In this document: piece by piece, positions 24,012-34,650 of the stretch
Layout of the letters: each line of letters starts with the position of its first letter
Numbering within the stretch: position 1 is the first letter of the stretch
Origin: Kryptolebias marmoratus
Taxonomy: Eukaryota > Chordata > Actinopteri > Cyprinodontiformes > Rivulidae
Length of the DNA stretch: 64,000 nucleotides
Direction of reading: 5' to 3'
Assembly: GCF_001649575.2 (NCBI RefSeq)
Contig: NC_051450.1
Coordinates: 11,732,357 to 11,796,356 of the forward strand
Position numbers and translations under genes: made by a program
The notes under the pieces: generated by a model
Told to the model about the DNA's origin: nothing
Seen by the model: only the letters and a program-made list of their open reading frames with translations
Databases searched by the model: none

Positions 24012-24262
24012 GACTGTCAGCAAAATATCTAATAAACCACAAAACATGTTTAATAAAACTTTCAGAAAGTAACAATTACATGTACATCTACGGCTGATTA
24101 ACATTTGGAGTCTATCAGATTTGCGATGGCTGCCACAGCTAATTGAACTTTGCAAACACAAAAAATTATTAGAAGTCAGTAATTTTCACAGACATTGAGT
24201 GTGGTAGTAGCTGAGAGTCGTTCACAACACATACTCTGAGCGCTAACAGATGGAACGACAAA
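24012..24262 (-). repeat. Dispersed repeat family A, copy 4
   Basis: The plus strand shows the reverse-order markers TCAGCAAAATATCTAATAAAC (24,018), TTTCAGAAAGTAACAATTACA, GATGGCTGCCACAGCTAATTG (24,125), and GTGGTAGTAGCTGAGAGTCG (24,202). This matches other minus-strand copies. Single unit without coding capacity. Confidence 0.75.
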
Positions 24263-24295
24263 TAAAAACAATAGCTGGTGGGTTATATTTCTGTA

Positions 24296-24380
24296 CATCT
24301 ATCAATCCATCCAATTTCTTTCACCCACTTTTTCCTTTCCATGTCAAGGGCAGCTGCTGCCTTTCTCCAGAGTGTTTCTA
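24296..24380 (+). repeat. Fragment of a fish dispersed repeat
   Basis: The words ATCAATCCATCCAATTTCTT and CCATGTCAAGGGCAGCTGC resemble the 5' portion of the repeat seen at 29,524 and 51,037 (CATCCATCC followed by a CAGGTCGCAGGGG-like segment). Only this short head is visible. Confidence 0.35.
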
Positions 24381-25340
24381 TAAGTCATAAAAAAGAAAGA
24401 TTTATGGATTGTCCAGTTCATTAAACCTAGTTAAATTTAATTTAAAAGTTAGTTACTCTGTATTTTATGGCTAGATTTTTGTCAAAAACTCCACCACTCC
24501 AAACATGTCAACATATCAAGGTAACAGAATCACGTTTAAATTAAAATAACTTTTAGGCTTCTATCATAACCTTTATCTATGTTATGCTTATTTAAAGTGC
24601 TTTTTTTCTGCTGCATCAGCTAAAACAAATCTTGAATTTTGTAGAGCATTGGTTTATTTTTTTCTGCTGGACTGTTTTCAAGAGAATAGCTGTACATTTT
24701 AATATATTTTTATGAAATTATTATGTGGTCTCTGCTTTTAATGACAAAGAGAGAATGGACAAAATAATCCTTGTTGTCCGGTTGATGATGGTGTTTGGAT
24801 GTGGAACATTGTGGAGCTCTGCTCTTGGAAGTTGAAGGTCTGTTTTGGAAGCAATTTTGCTTCTGAAAACTTTGTTTGTGACATTTATTTACAGAGAGTA
24901 TTGTGTTTCATATGAACTGATGGGCTGCATGTCATTTCTTTGAAAATTTCTATATTGTTTATTTAATTCTATCTATAGCAGAAGTGGCAAACATTACATT
25001 AAAACAGAGAATCTACTGGAACAATTTGTAAAAGTTAAACTAAAAGCTCGAGCTTGTATTGGGAGGGATTGCTTTCATGTGAAGGAAAAGTACACACCCC
25101 GAATGTCAATGTGTAATTTGCACCCTGCACTGAATGCTCATCGACTACAAGGCACATAAGAGAAAAAAGGAATGTGTATCCGTTCTGATCTGTTTTCATG
25201 TTTGCTGCATTTGTAATGAGTATTTAAATTTTGGGCACTTTCATTTTGGGCAGCTAAGAGTACAGCAGTAATGAGTAGGTGAAGGTGAATGACCTAAACA
25301 CACTTCTTCGAGCGTTGTGGAGAAAAAAAAAAAGTTGCAC
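24381..25340. other. Unique AT-rich noncoding DNA
   Basis: No gene or repeat family recognised. Confidence 0.45.
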
Positions 25341-25344
25341 ATTA

Positions 25345-25640
25345 AGTACAATCATAGCCTAAAGAGATCTGGATTTGTGTCTGTGAGGTCAGGAGTTCAA
25401 ATCCTGCCAGTGTGTTGACCCGCAGGGAGAATCCACTTGGTGAGGTTGAGTGAGTTGTAGTCAAAGTTGATTCGGGTGAAATTTTGGCCTTGAGCTGCTT
25501 TAATGGGCAGTGAGTGGTGGACTGTTCTTGTAGTGGGCTGCTCCCAAGTGTGATTTTGTGTAACCTTACGAAGGAGAAACCTTGTGCTGCTGTGAAAGTT
25601 TGTGTGCTCAGCAAACCTTTGCTTGTATAATTAAGGTTTG
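25345..25640 (+). mobile_element. tRNA-derived SINE candidate
   Basis: ATAGCCTAAAGAGATCTGG (25,355) resembles a degenerate pol III A box, and GGAGTTCAAATCCTGCC (25,391) fits the B box GGTTCGANTCC. Spacing is as in a tRNA head. A body of about 230 bases follows with no coding signal. The open frame on the opposite strand (25,342-25,614) is therefore not a gene. The family is not identified. Confidence 0.5.
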
Positions 25641-26125
25641 GAAAAATGAACTTGGTGGGGTGAGGTCAGCATGCTGTTAACCATCTGTTCATAGAGGAGG
25701 CTTCGCAGCCGGGGACTGAAAAATGCTCATTTCTACACAAATATTTTTTTTCAGAACCCCCTGAAGTGTTCAAAAGCACAAGAGATCTCTCCATTCACAT
25801 TCAGAAAATGGGTTTTCAAATATTGATGTGGTTTTGTGAATATGCTTCAGCCCCTGGGTACATCTGCCAAGTTGAAATATAGAAAACCCATTATCATTTT
25901 ATTACATCCAAATCTGTTCTGCTAAACATAAGCATACTGTTTATTTTGGACTTTAAGTTGGCATAAAAAGGAGCAAAAAGTCAAATATTTTGATATGCAA
26001 TATATGGTCTCCAAAACTGACTTAAATCTCATAATTATTTGTTGTTCAACCTTCAGATGTAGTAAGAAATTTTATGTCAGCTTATAGAGTGGGACAAAAA
26101 AATTGTCCAAATAAGTGCTCCTGAG
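25641..26125. other. Unique noncoding DNA
   Basis: No gene or repeat family recognised. Confidence 0.4.
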
Positions 26126-26129
26126 AAAT

Positions 26130-26540
26130 AAATATTTTAATGTCACCCACCACCACCTTCATGCCAGAGTTTTAAATTAAGACCATATGTGTTGAGAAAT
26201 GATGAAGTTAGAGCCAGTTGGGTAAAACCTAAAAATGATTATCTTTCGCTAACAAACAGACAGGGTTGAGCCCAACATTGATGCTAAAGTTTAAAGCAGT
26301 AAGTAGCACTTGGAGTATGACTCTTAGCCAGAATCACACCAAACTTTAGCTCGATATCTGTAAATCTGACTGAGGTATAGCCCAAAAGAACATTGTTTTA
26401 AAATTGGCAAAAATAGTATTGTTCACCTTCAAAAAAAGATGAGATGAAGATTATCAGGCCTGCAAGCAAGTTGACGAGAAATATTTCCTCTATAAGACAG
26501 GCAGAGCAAACAAACAGGCAGCTTTTTGGTGATAAACTAA
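26130..26540 (+). repeat. Dispersed repeat family A, copy 5
   Basis: This copy shows the extended left part, CACCCACCACCACCTTCATG (26,145), then TTGAGAAATGATGAAGTTAG, the CACACCAAACTTTAGCTCG core (26,335), and a tail with AAGACAGGCAGAGCAAACAAACAGG (26,493). It is useful for defining the left boundary, because the CCCACCACC segment is also found in copy 1. Confidence 0.65.
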
Positions 26541-26627
26541 AACTGTTTTAACAATCTGTGTTCTTTTAAAAACCACCAGAGTTTGACAATAAATGGTGTT
26601 TTTGTAAATCAGAAGCATTCAGATTTG

Positions 26628-26630
<3 letters not shown>

Positions 26631-26658
<28 letters not shown>
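26631..26658. repeat. (TA)14 microsatellite
   Basis: An uninterrupted run of 14 TA units, self-complementary and probably polymorphic. Confidence 0.93.
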
Positions 26659-26661
<3 letters not shown>

Positions 26662-28145
26662 GGGAAAAAAACAAGGATGCTTTAAAAAAATTACCACTTT
26701 TGGTGCCTAGCTCCACAAAACTGTGGCTTGTTGGTAAACAGTGTTCAGAAATAATGTCACAAAGCTATTGCAATGCCAGCAACTTTGTGAAACAATAAAA
26801 GACTGAAAAGCTTAAAGCTTAAATTTCATTGAATCATTTGCTGCACACCCTGCCTGTTCTTCCTCCCTGCAGTGGAAAGGTGGTGAACAAATACAAATAA
26901 AACTCTGAGCAAATATTAAGGCAGTTTGTGCAAACAAAAGCCTCTTCTGATGGCAGCTACTGTTTGTCATGTATAATCCAAGTATAAGAAATACAATATT
27001 CTGTACATCAAATAGTTCACATGAATACTTAGTGCAGTGATGCTTTATTTGAAAAATGCCAGCAGTACAGAAAAGAACTTTGTGAATATTTTTCCCAATA
27101 GTTTTAAAGTCTGAACTACTACTTTTCAGATCTTTCTAAATTATTTAATTTCTGTTTCTGTTTGTTTGTTTGTTTTAAATGAACAACAGTTTACAAAGCA
27201 GGAGTGCATCAGGGTAGGACTACTTTGGGATACGCAACCTTCTACTCGTTTAGTTTCTATGATCTGTTTAAAATGTCCATCTTCCATATGTCATTTATGA
27301 TTTTTGCATATCATTAAAAAACATTTAACAAAGTAAAATCTTGACTTGAAGATGGTGTCAAATGATATGTAAAAAAGTCATTAATGGGGCGTAAATTCAG
27401 AAGGAATCCATGTATTAAAAGAGGATCACTGCAGTCCTTACGATTGATTCGTTTGAATCACAAATCTTTGTGCAGTGTTCTATAAAAATGCTTCTCTGGG
27501 TTATTAAGACATTTCGTCTTTGCCAAGATTTGATTGATCTAATCAGCATATGCTCTTCTTTATGAAGATCATAAATAAAGCTTGCCTGGTGTGCACCATT
27601 TGAGGCATTCCTCACAAATATCTGCAGCCTCGCTGCTGCTAGGTTTTCATCCGAATGTTTTACTGTCATCTCAAGTGGAAAATGTCGAGAAACAAAATTT
27701 AAATTGGACTAGAAATTGGTTCATGGAAAAGTCTCTCATAGGAGCGTACGGAACATCGAAGGTACTGCTGAGAAGGTAAAAACCATTAAAAGTTCATACA
27801 GGCCAGAAATGTAAGTCAACTAGGAAGCAGAATAAAGGAAGAAAAAAATAAAACAACACAAAGCATAAGAGCCAGGTAATGAAATCTGGCAGAATATTTA
27901 CTGAGGAGTCAATAAAGAGTACAGGAACAACGAGTGGAGTTTAGCAACAGGAACCAGGTGCCAACAAAGACATGAACACAGGAATAGGAAATAATAGAAA
28001 GTAAAAAAGTGTTTATACTTGGGAACAGACTGTATGAGAACAATTGAAAAAGTTAATAAGATGCAGATATCATTTTACCTACAAGCTGAAAAGTTTTTAA
28101 GGTTGTTCAGTGAGTCACAAAAGCAAATTCCCAGCGTTAATGCAT
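26659..28145. other. Unique noncoding DNA
   Basis: No gene recognised. Open frames of 65-84 codons overlap on both strands near 27,415-27,779 without domain character. Confidence 0.45.
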
Positions 28146-28149
28146 TAAT

Positions 28150-28500
28150 GACTGGACTGAATGAGTGAAAATCAACGCCCTGGCGCCACAATGAAGACAG
28201 CATGCTGAGTGAACGTGAGTTAAAAACTATGTCAAACACTCGGCTGTGGTGCAATGCAGCAAAACAGCTAATTCCGAATATGTCATTGTGTTTGCGTCTT
28301 TCCGCATTCGCATGAAGCGTAACTAAATGAAAGCATTCTCTTCACTCAGCAGCGAGGCTTATCCACCGTCTGCTGCTCCGCTGGCTCCGCTCCTCGCTCA
28401 CTTCAATCTGTGCCAGGGGCTTCGCCTGTCCAGGAGATTCACGGCTGTGTACCGAGCCCATCAAGAGAATCGTTTATTGTAAACAGAGGAAGCTCGGGTC
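28150..28500. promoter_or_regulatory. CNE-like block with raised GC
   Basis: A repeat-free block that is GC-richer than its surroundings (around 28,360-28,460) and contains homeodomain-like TAATTCCGAAT (28,270), an octamer-like GCATTCGCATG and a FOX-like TGTAAACAG (28,479). No splice-bounded open frame is visible. It reads like enhancer sequence but no alignment is available. Confidence 0.32.
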
Positions 28501-29520
28501 CATAATGAGGTTTTGAGGCCAGGGGAAGTGGATAGGGTCATAGCACAACAAATCAACAGAGCCTCAACAGGATATCGTGATCTGGCTTGTGGCCAAGAAA
28601 TTACAGTGAGAGGAGGAAAAGGTGAAGTCTTTAAAACCTTCCTTCAGAGAATTAACACTTGTGAGTAAACAATGTTGAACATAAAGTTAAGGGCATCAGA
28701 GAGCCTCTTGGATCTTCACCGAGTGTCCCTGAACACAAATTCATCGCCTACCTGCTTTATTTCATGATTAAAAATTGCAAACTATAAAGGCCATGTATAA
28801 TTTAAGGAGTGCTTTATAGGGGAACGCTTAAATGATCAGTCTCTCACTGCAAAGAGCTGCCATATTAATATCTTCAGTAGCAATGGCCACTTATTTTCCT
28901 AATCCCAGTTTATTAGTGAGTCGAGCCTTTTTAAAGTTTCTCCTCCTGGCCTGTGGTTTTGGGACTGTTTGTCTTGATCAGTGTGAGAAAAATGTGTCCA
29001 GACTTGAACCTCAGGTATTTGTTTCTACAGTGATTCCAACACGTCTAAAATACTTCTTAGGATTTTATTTTAATTCGAATGTTTTAAAGACCTTATACTG
29101 GTAACGTTCCAAACTTAACTGTAGTTTATAACCATCAGATAATCGGACTATTTCAATACTGTGAAAATAATAAGGATTTCACTGCCAACTTGCAAAAGTT
29201 GCCTACTATGAGCTTAAATGCATGAACTGATTTCAGACACATTTTTTCAAATTGCGTGCTTTGGCTGTCATAGAAGTTTAAAAGACATTAAGATTGTGGA
29301 TGTTTGGTTCATTTTGTAAAATAAAGTTCCCCTACAAAATTACCACAGAGAACTTGTTTCACTTTATTTTGTCTTGCTGTTTTGTCTGTGAGCCGTCAGC
29401 AGAGGTAGTCACAGGATCAAATCAATATGTGTGTGTAACAGTCAGCAGGCTGAAGTAAGTTAGTATATAAACTATTTATACCTGGATATAGACATAGAGG
29501 GTATAAATCCTGTTTTGGAT
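28501..29520. other. Unique noncoding DNA
   Basis: No gene or repeat family recognised. The 90-codon frame at 28,832-29,104 has hydrophobic stretches but no plausible splice or domain evidence. Confidence 0.45.
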
Positions 29521-29523
29521 TTA

Positions 29524-29840
29524 ACTTTTCATCCATCCGTCCGTTTTCTGTACCTGCTTCGGTCTGTTTCAGGTCACAAGGAGGGACTGGAGCTCCAGTC
29601 CCATCAGTCAGCTGGCAAAAGGTGGGGTACACCTTGAACAGACCGCCAGTCCATGACAGGCCCAACAGAGACAAACAATCATGCATTAATAACTAAGGTT
29701 CGTTCAGAATCACATGTCTACTTAACCTGCATGGTCTTTTTTTTTAGACTGTGCGAGGAAACGAGTGTACCCGAAGAAAATCCACAGACAGAAAGAATAT
29801 GCTAACCAACACTTCACTGTGCAGCTGGGACTCGGTAAAT
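29524..29840 (+). mobile_element. Fish high-copy retroelement remnant (related to 51,037)
   Basis: Successive words match the repeat at 51,037-51,395: CATCCATCCGTCCGTTTTC, GACCGCCAGTCCATGACAGG, CAACAGAGACAAACAATCATG, then CTTAACCTGCATGGTC, GAAAATCCACAGACAG and a CTAACCAACACTTCACTGTGC end. This order is typical of a very abundant teleost repeat usually classed as non-LTR/SINE-like. The copy is diverged. The minus-strand open frame over it (29,417-29,686) is not a gene. Confidence 0.6.
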
Positions 29841-31222
29841 ATGATGTTGCTTTTGTGTAGCTCCAGTTTTGCCACCTGACTTTATAAGTTGCAGTTTTAT
29901 TTGCTCAGAAGTTCTTAAACATTCGCCCCTCTGCGTGTTAGAAATGCAGAAATCGCACCTTTGAAGCAAGAACAGCCAAAGCATCCTTTTGAAGACGCAT
30001 TTCTTCCGCCAGGTTGTGTTACTCAAGCTTTCATTTGCCTTCTTACGAATAGGATTTTTAGAAGTACTTTTTGAGAGATTTGGTCAGTTTACCAAGTCTT
30101 TGCAACGGCTCCTTTTTAATAAAGCCAATAAAAGGAGACACACATTGAACAGGTTTATTTGAAACACGAACAAAATTCCTCAAAACATAATTACAACAAA
30201 GTTGTACAGCATGCTTGAATCTTTTTTACACAATATCTACAGCTTAGCTATGTGTAAGCAATTAGGTTTGAGAAAGAAAAGTAGAAACAGGTGGAGGGAT
30301 ATTAATAGGTTAACTATATAACTATGAAATAAAAGGATAAAACCTATTCATAACAAGTAATATATAGAGATAGAGTCTGCTCTCAAATAATGACTTGGCT
30401 CCTTGTTCTTTTGTTTAATCAGCACATTTTAATCATCTTTGCTGAGGTAATTATTACAGCTAATTTCCAGAGTAATTATAGAGATAATCCTTGCTGTCTT
30501 TCCCAAATACAGTATTAATTTAATTGCAAAATAATTCTAGTAGTATCTAAACCTTTAACCAAATGAGTTGTAATATCTGTATGCAGAATGTGCAGATTAG
30601 AGCAGTTTACATGAGGAAAGCAGGAGAGACAATGCACAAAGGCCTCTGTCATCAAGTTCTTTTTGTTATGGCATAGACAAAATAAAGGTTGCACCTACTT
30701 GTGTCTCTTTTTCCTTTCCCTGTGTGTGTGCATGTAAATTTTGCACCCCTTGAGCAAAATTGTCAAGTAAAGGAAATGAGGCCTTCAGGTTGATTGCTTG
30801 TGCAAACCCCATTAGATATTTGACCCGTCAAAACGTAATCTTTGGTCGCAGGAAAATGAAAATATGCAATTTCTGATGCATATTAATCAAGAAAACAGAT
30901 ACATTGGTGTTGTGCTGTGATTAGTTGCCTGTGGCGTTTTCTCGAGGACGCATTCTGAGGAAATGGATGTGAAAATCACATCTTAATTGAGTTTCCTGTC
31001 CAAGCTAAGATCCATAATCGAGCCAGCTTTAACATACTGTTGTTTTATTGGGGTTTAAATGTTAGAAGGAAATCACCCAACTTCAGGCAAATGGCTTTGA
31101 ATGAAACGTTAAAAAGTGTATTTTTTATTTTTATTTTGTTAAACTTTTTTAAATTTAGTTAACAAGCACTGTTATAAAATCAAATTATTCTTTTGGAGCA
31201 GGCAGGTTCCAGAGACAATCAA
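29841..31222. other. Unique noncoding DNA
   Basis: No gene or repeat family recognised. AT-rich text dominates 30,340-30,560. Confidence 0.45.
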
Positions 31223-32193
31223 TAAAGGGATAGTTCGGATATTTTGAAGTGGTGTAATTACTGGTTGTAGACAGTTTTTTGACTGACCTCCATTTGGAAT
31301 GGAGTTTAACTCTGACAGGTCTAACGACGAGACTGAGCAGAGCTGAGACCAAAGTGGATCACTGCTGTCTTCAAACAACTTGAGAAATAATCGCTCCGTA
31401 GTGGTTCATGCTAGCATTATTTTAGAAACATTAGTGTCAGTTTTGCATTACATAATTGCACATAAACGTGTATGGTTGTTTGTAAGCACAAACAGCATTT
31501 GTAGCAGCTAGCTGTAGCACCGCCAGCCACTAGTGGCAGAAACAGCTCAATAATTCTGCTGGAATAATAATGTAAGGCCAAGTAAACGGTAATGTGAAGG
31601 TTTGCGAAACAACTTCTTTTGTTCTTTTTTAGATTAGAGTTGTTTTAACGCAACAGCAATCCAATTTAGTCTGGGCCCCACTCAGACTAGCCATTAGCTT
31701 GTCAGTCCAGTCAGATTTGAACTCTATTTCTGGACTCTATAGAAGTCCAGGTTTTTTTTGTTTGTTTTTAACCCTTTTTTGGATTTACCACATCCTGGAT
31801 GACTGAGAATCTACACCAGCAACTCTATTTCTTCAAACTGAGGTTGTTTACAGAGGTAAGATAATAATTGTTCATAATTCACTGCAAACACAGTCCTGAG
31901 CAAAGAATCTCTCAGACTTAAAAGAAACAAAATATTTAGCTCTACACGGGAGTATAAATTGTAACTATTTTACCTGTTTTCTTCAGTGTTTCCACAGCAC
32001 TGTACTCTGCACTTTTACCCCCTTTTTGTTCCTCAACAATACATTTTTAAGAATAAATAATAATCAATTTTTGACATTTTTAAATTGATTCAGAATTGTT
32101 CACATGCGCATCGCAATGCATCAAAACATAGATTATTACTCCACACCTACTTTCCACAAAACTCCACTTCATAAGAGCTGAACTATCACTTTA
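31223..32193. mobile_element. Family B inverted-repeat MITE, longest copy
   Basis: The element begins TAAAGGGATAGTTCGGATA and ends GAGCTGAACTATCACTTTA, inverted relatives of each other. Inner arm words also pair: left GTAGACAGTTTTTTGACTG, right CTTCAAACTGAGGTTGTTTAC. At about 970 bases it is the longest copy here. No transposase frame remains, so movement would need an autonomous partner. A 12-base palindrome GCCACTAGTGGC is at 31,526-31,537. Confidence 0.72.
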
Positions 32194-32229
32194 AATCATA
32201 GTTTGCTTTTTTCTGTTTCCTCAGTCATA

Positions 32230-32560
32230 ACGTTCTCTTTCCAGAATTGTGCTAACAGCTGAGGGTGATTTAATAAGCAGAGAGAAATTGACTTTGCTGG
32301 GTTTGATACTTCACCCCCGTGAGGTTGCCCAACATGGAAACCCCATTATTGGTGCAGGAGTGAGCTATTCACTGGGGCCGGCTGGCGCCTAGACCAAAAT
32401 GGTTGCCTGGCGTCTCAGCTGCAGCGAGTCTCCTCAAGGTGTTTGATTGCACCAATCTCTTGTGTCTGCCTGTAATCGCACATCAAGCTGTGTACAAGCA
32501 TCCAATTTGTATATGACGGAGAGCACAGCTTGATGTGTAGGACGAAACCTGGGAGAACTG
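32230..32560. promoter_or_regulatory. CNE-like block carrying a 14-bp inverted repeat
   Basis: A repeat-free and relatively GC-balanced block, with CCATTATTGG (32,342), CAGCTGCAGCG (32,419) and TGTAATCGCACATC (32,471) among factor-like words. Its right part contains a perfect 14-base inverted repeat (32,479-32,492 with 32,524-32,537). No gene is visible. Regulatory or structured-RNA roles are both possible. Confidence 0.35.
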
Positions 32561-32639
32561 GAAGGATTCATTTATTGAATTTTTAAATTGATTTGAGCTG
32601 AAAAACCCCGTTCGAAAAAGTGTCTCTATAGACAGCAGT

Positions 32640-33162
32640 CAGTCATTATGACTTCTGTCCTTTTTTAAGAGTTCCAAAAATGATGCAGAAAAACTGCTCT
32701 ATGTATTTATCATTTCTAGGCTGGACTACTGTAACTCATTATCTGGGTGTCAAAAAACAAAACACCTTAAAAAAATCTTCAGTTGATCAAAAATGCTGCA
32801 TCCAGACATCCAATGGTTAGAAGGAGAGATTATGTTTCTCCCGTTAGGGTTGGTTTGGGTTTCCTGAGCTATTCCTTAGTTATGCTGCTACAAGTTTAGA
32901 CTGCTTGAGGACAAGCTGACCTTATTTCCTCACTCTGCTGCTGTCTTTACTCTCTCTGCTCTCCACGTTTTTATTTGTAATTATTTATATCATGTGGTTT
33001 TCTTTGTCTTTCTTCCTATAGAAACAACACCTGGACCCATCATTCTTTGTTTGTCTGTGTCTCCTTCCTGTCCTCTCAAACCCCAGCCAGTCGAGGCAGA
33101 TGGTCACTCGTCCTGAGCCTGGTTCTGGTTCTGCTGGAGGTTTCTTCTTGTTAGTGCTTGGA
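32640..33162 (+). mobile_element. L2-type LINE remnant with reverse-transcriptase end
   Basis: In the frame starting at 32,706 the text reads FIISRLDYCNSLSGCQK, matching the SRLDYCN motif near the C-terminal end of L2/CR1-type LINE reverse transcriptases. Stops and frame breaks follow soon after. Downstream, ACAACACCTGGACCCATC (33,023) and GTCGAGGCAGATGG (33,092) with GGAGGTTTCTTC are the standard 3' region of fish L2 elements. It is a dead, 5'-truncated copy. A family A repeat joins its 3' side, replacing the expected tail. Confidence 0.8.
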
Positions 33163-33169
33163 ATATGTC

Positions 33170-33440
33170 TTGGGAATCACTCTCAGCTACTACCACACAC
33201 AATTTGAGCTCAATGTATGCAAAACTGGCCCAGTTATAGCCATTTTTGTGTTTGGTAACATTGATCAGCTATGGCAGTCATTTTGAATTTGCTTGACTCC
33301 AAACAATAATCAGTTGTAGACGCACATCCAATAATTACTTTATGAGTGTTATTAAAACTTGTCTGGTAGCTCGTGAGATATTTTGGTAACCGACAGGCGC
33401 ACATAGACAGGTAAAAACATTTCTGCCCTGCTTTTTGGCA
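33170..33440 (+). repeat. Dispersed repeat family A, copy 6
   Basis: It runs from CACTCTCAGCTACTACCACA (33,178) through GTATGCAAAACTGGCCCAGTTA, TGGCAGTCATTTTGAATTTG, AGACGCACATCCAATAATTAC, to CTCGTGAGATATTTTGGTAAC and a GACAGGCGCACATAGACAGG tail. It begins immediately after the truncated L2 tail. A good full-length reference copy for the family. Confidence 0.8.
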
Positions 33441-33480
33441 CCTGGCAATGACAAAGGCAGAGACCCTTATCTTCAGGAAC

Positions 33481-33482
<2 letters not shown>

Positions 33483-33536
<54 letters not shown>
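33483..33536 (+). repeat. (GT)27 microsatellite
   Basis: Twenty-seven uninterrupted GT units. Long GT tracts can adopt Z-DNA and mutate in length. The open frames read through it on both strands are artefacts of the repeat. Confidence 0.97.
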
Positions 33537-33538
<2 letters not shown>

Positions 33539-33539
<1 letters not shown>

Positions 33540-33570
33540 GGGAGGGGGGTTCCTTGGGGGGCAGGTGGGG
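33539..33570 (+). other. G-quadruplex-capable tract beside GT repeat
   Basis: Guanine runs of 4, 6, 6 and 4 bases lie at 33,539-33,542, 33,544-33,549, 33,556-33,561 and 33,567-33,570, with loops of 1, 6 and 5 bases. This is a strong G4 pattern, two bases from the GT tract. Confidence 0.7.
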
Positions 33571-34511
33571 TGTTATTGCACACCTCTTTTCCCATCATCT
33601 CTTCACCTTTAGCAGCTAATTCAGCTTTGTCCAGTGGCATCTCCAGTCTGAATTTAGTTCCTTGTGTCGCCAAGTAATCGGTTATTTATCATGTTTTCTT
33701 GTCTCCTGGATGCACCTTTTCAGCTCCACTTGAAAACCTTGTCCCTGGAGCTTTTACTTCTTTTACTTATCTATCCTGCTCACTTATCTCAGCTAGATTA
33801 ATCTGCCAGAAAAGGCACTTCTTACTTGTTGAAAGTAAACCTTCTTCAAACTAATCTGCGGAATTTGAACCTGTACTTTGGAAGTGGATGTCACCAAAGA
33901 GACACTAAAAAGGATTTAAGGGATTGTCTCAAACACACCAGGACACTGAGTTAAATAAATATTGCTCGATATTACTTTAAATATCACCAATTATTCTGCC
34001 TTTATTTCAGTAAGCTGAAGTATTATCACAGTGTTGCCTTGCTTCACCTGCTGATCATTACCAAGTTATGACAGGAAAGAAATTTTCTTTCAATTTTCCA
34101 TCATCACCACCTTGCAGGTTTTTCACAGGAACTGATAAATTGTCAAGTAAAAATGTTTAAAAATATATATAAAAGGTTTTTGTATAGAATATCTAAGGAG
34201 GAAATTGAACAATACATCAGTCCCAAAAAGTATGACAGATAGTTTTCACTGCAGTGGTGTAATGTTTTGAGGATCTTAACCTATTGGGATACTAAATTAA
34301 CACTTAAAGAGAAAAAAAAAAATGGTAGCAATACATAATACAACCCGATACATACCTGGAGCTTTCCAGATATGTATCAGGTAAGTGCTGAGTACTGTCA
34401 CCAGTACCTACCTGCTGTTTCATGTATTGTTACCAGACACCAGGATACTGTATTTTAAATCAAACCGCATTTTACGCACACCTAACACCGTATTTGTGAT
34501 TCCCATTACAC
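33571..34511. other. Unique noncoding DNA
   Basis: No gene or repeat family recognised. An inverted pair around GATACATACCTGGAGC / CCAGATATGTATC lies at 34,349-34,378. Confidence 0.4.
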
Positions 34512-34650
34512 TAAAGGGATAGTTTAGATCGTTTGAAGAGGGGTTTCAATGTTATGAAACATTAATAACTTACCTTTCGTAGACAGATCTTTGAACACCC
34601 TACCTTTGGAGAAACACTTTAATTCCTAAATCGATAAGCTAAAGGCTAGG
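34512..34650 (+). mobile_element. Family B MITE, single-end fragment
   Basis: It begins TAAAGGGATAGTTTAGATCG, followed by TTTGAAGAGGGGTTTCAATG and ATTAATAACTTACCTTTCGT, the characteristic left arm of family B. No matching right arm was found in the next kilobase, so the copy is truncated. Confidence 0.65.

Noticed and set aside
33435..33677. Open frames with Cys-Val or His-Thr runs
   Set aside because: They are direct translations of the (GT)27 microsatellite.
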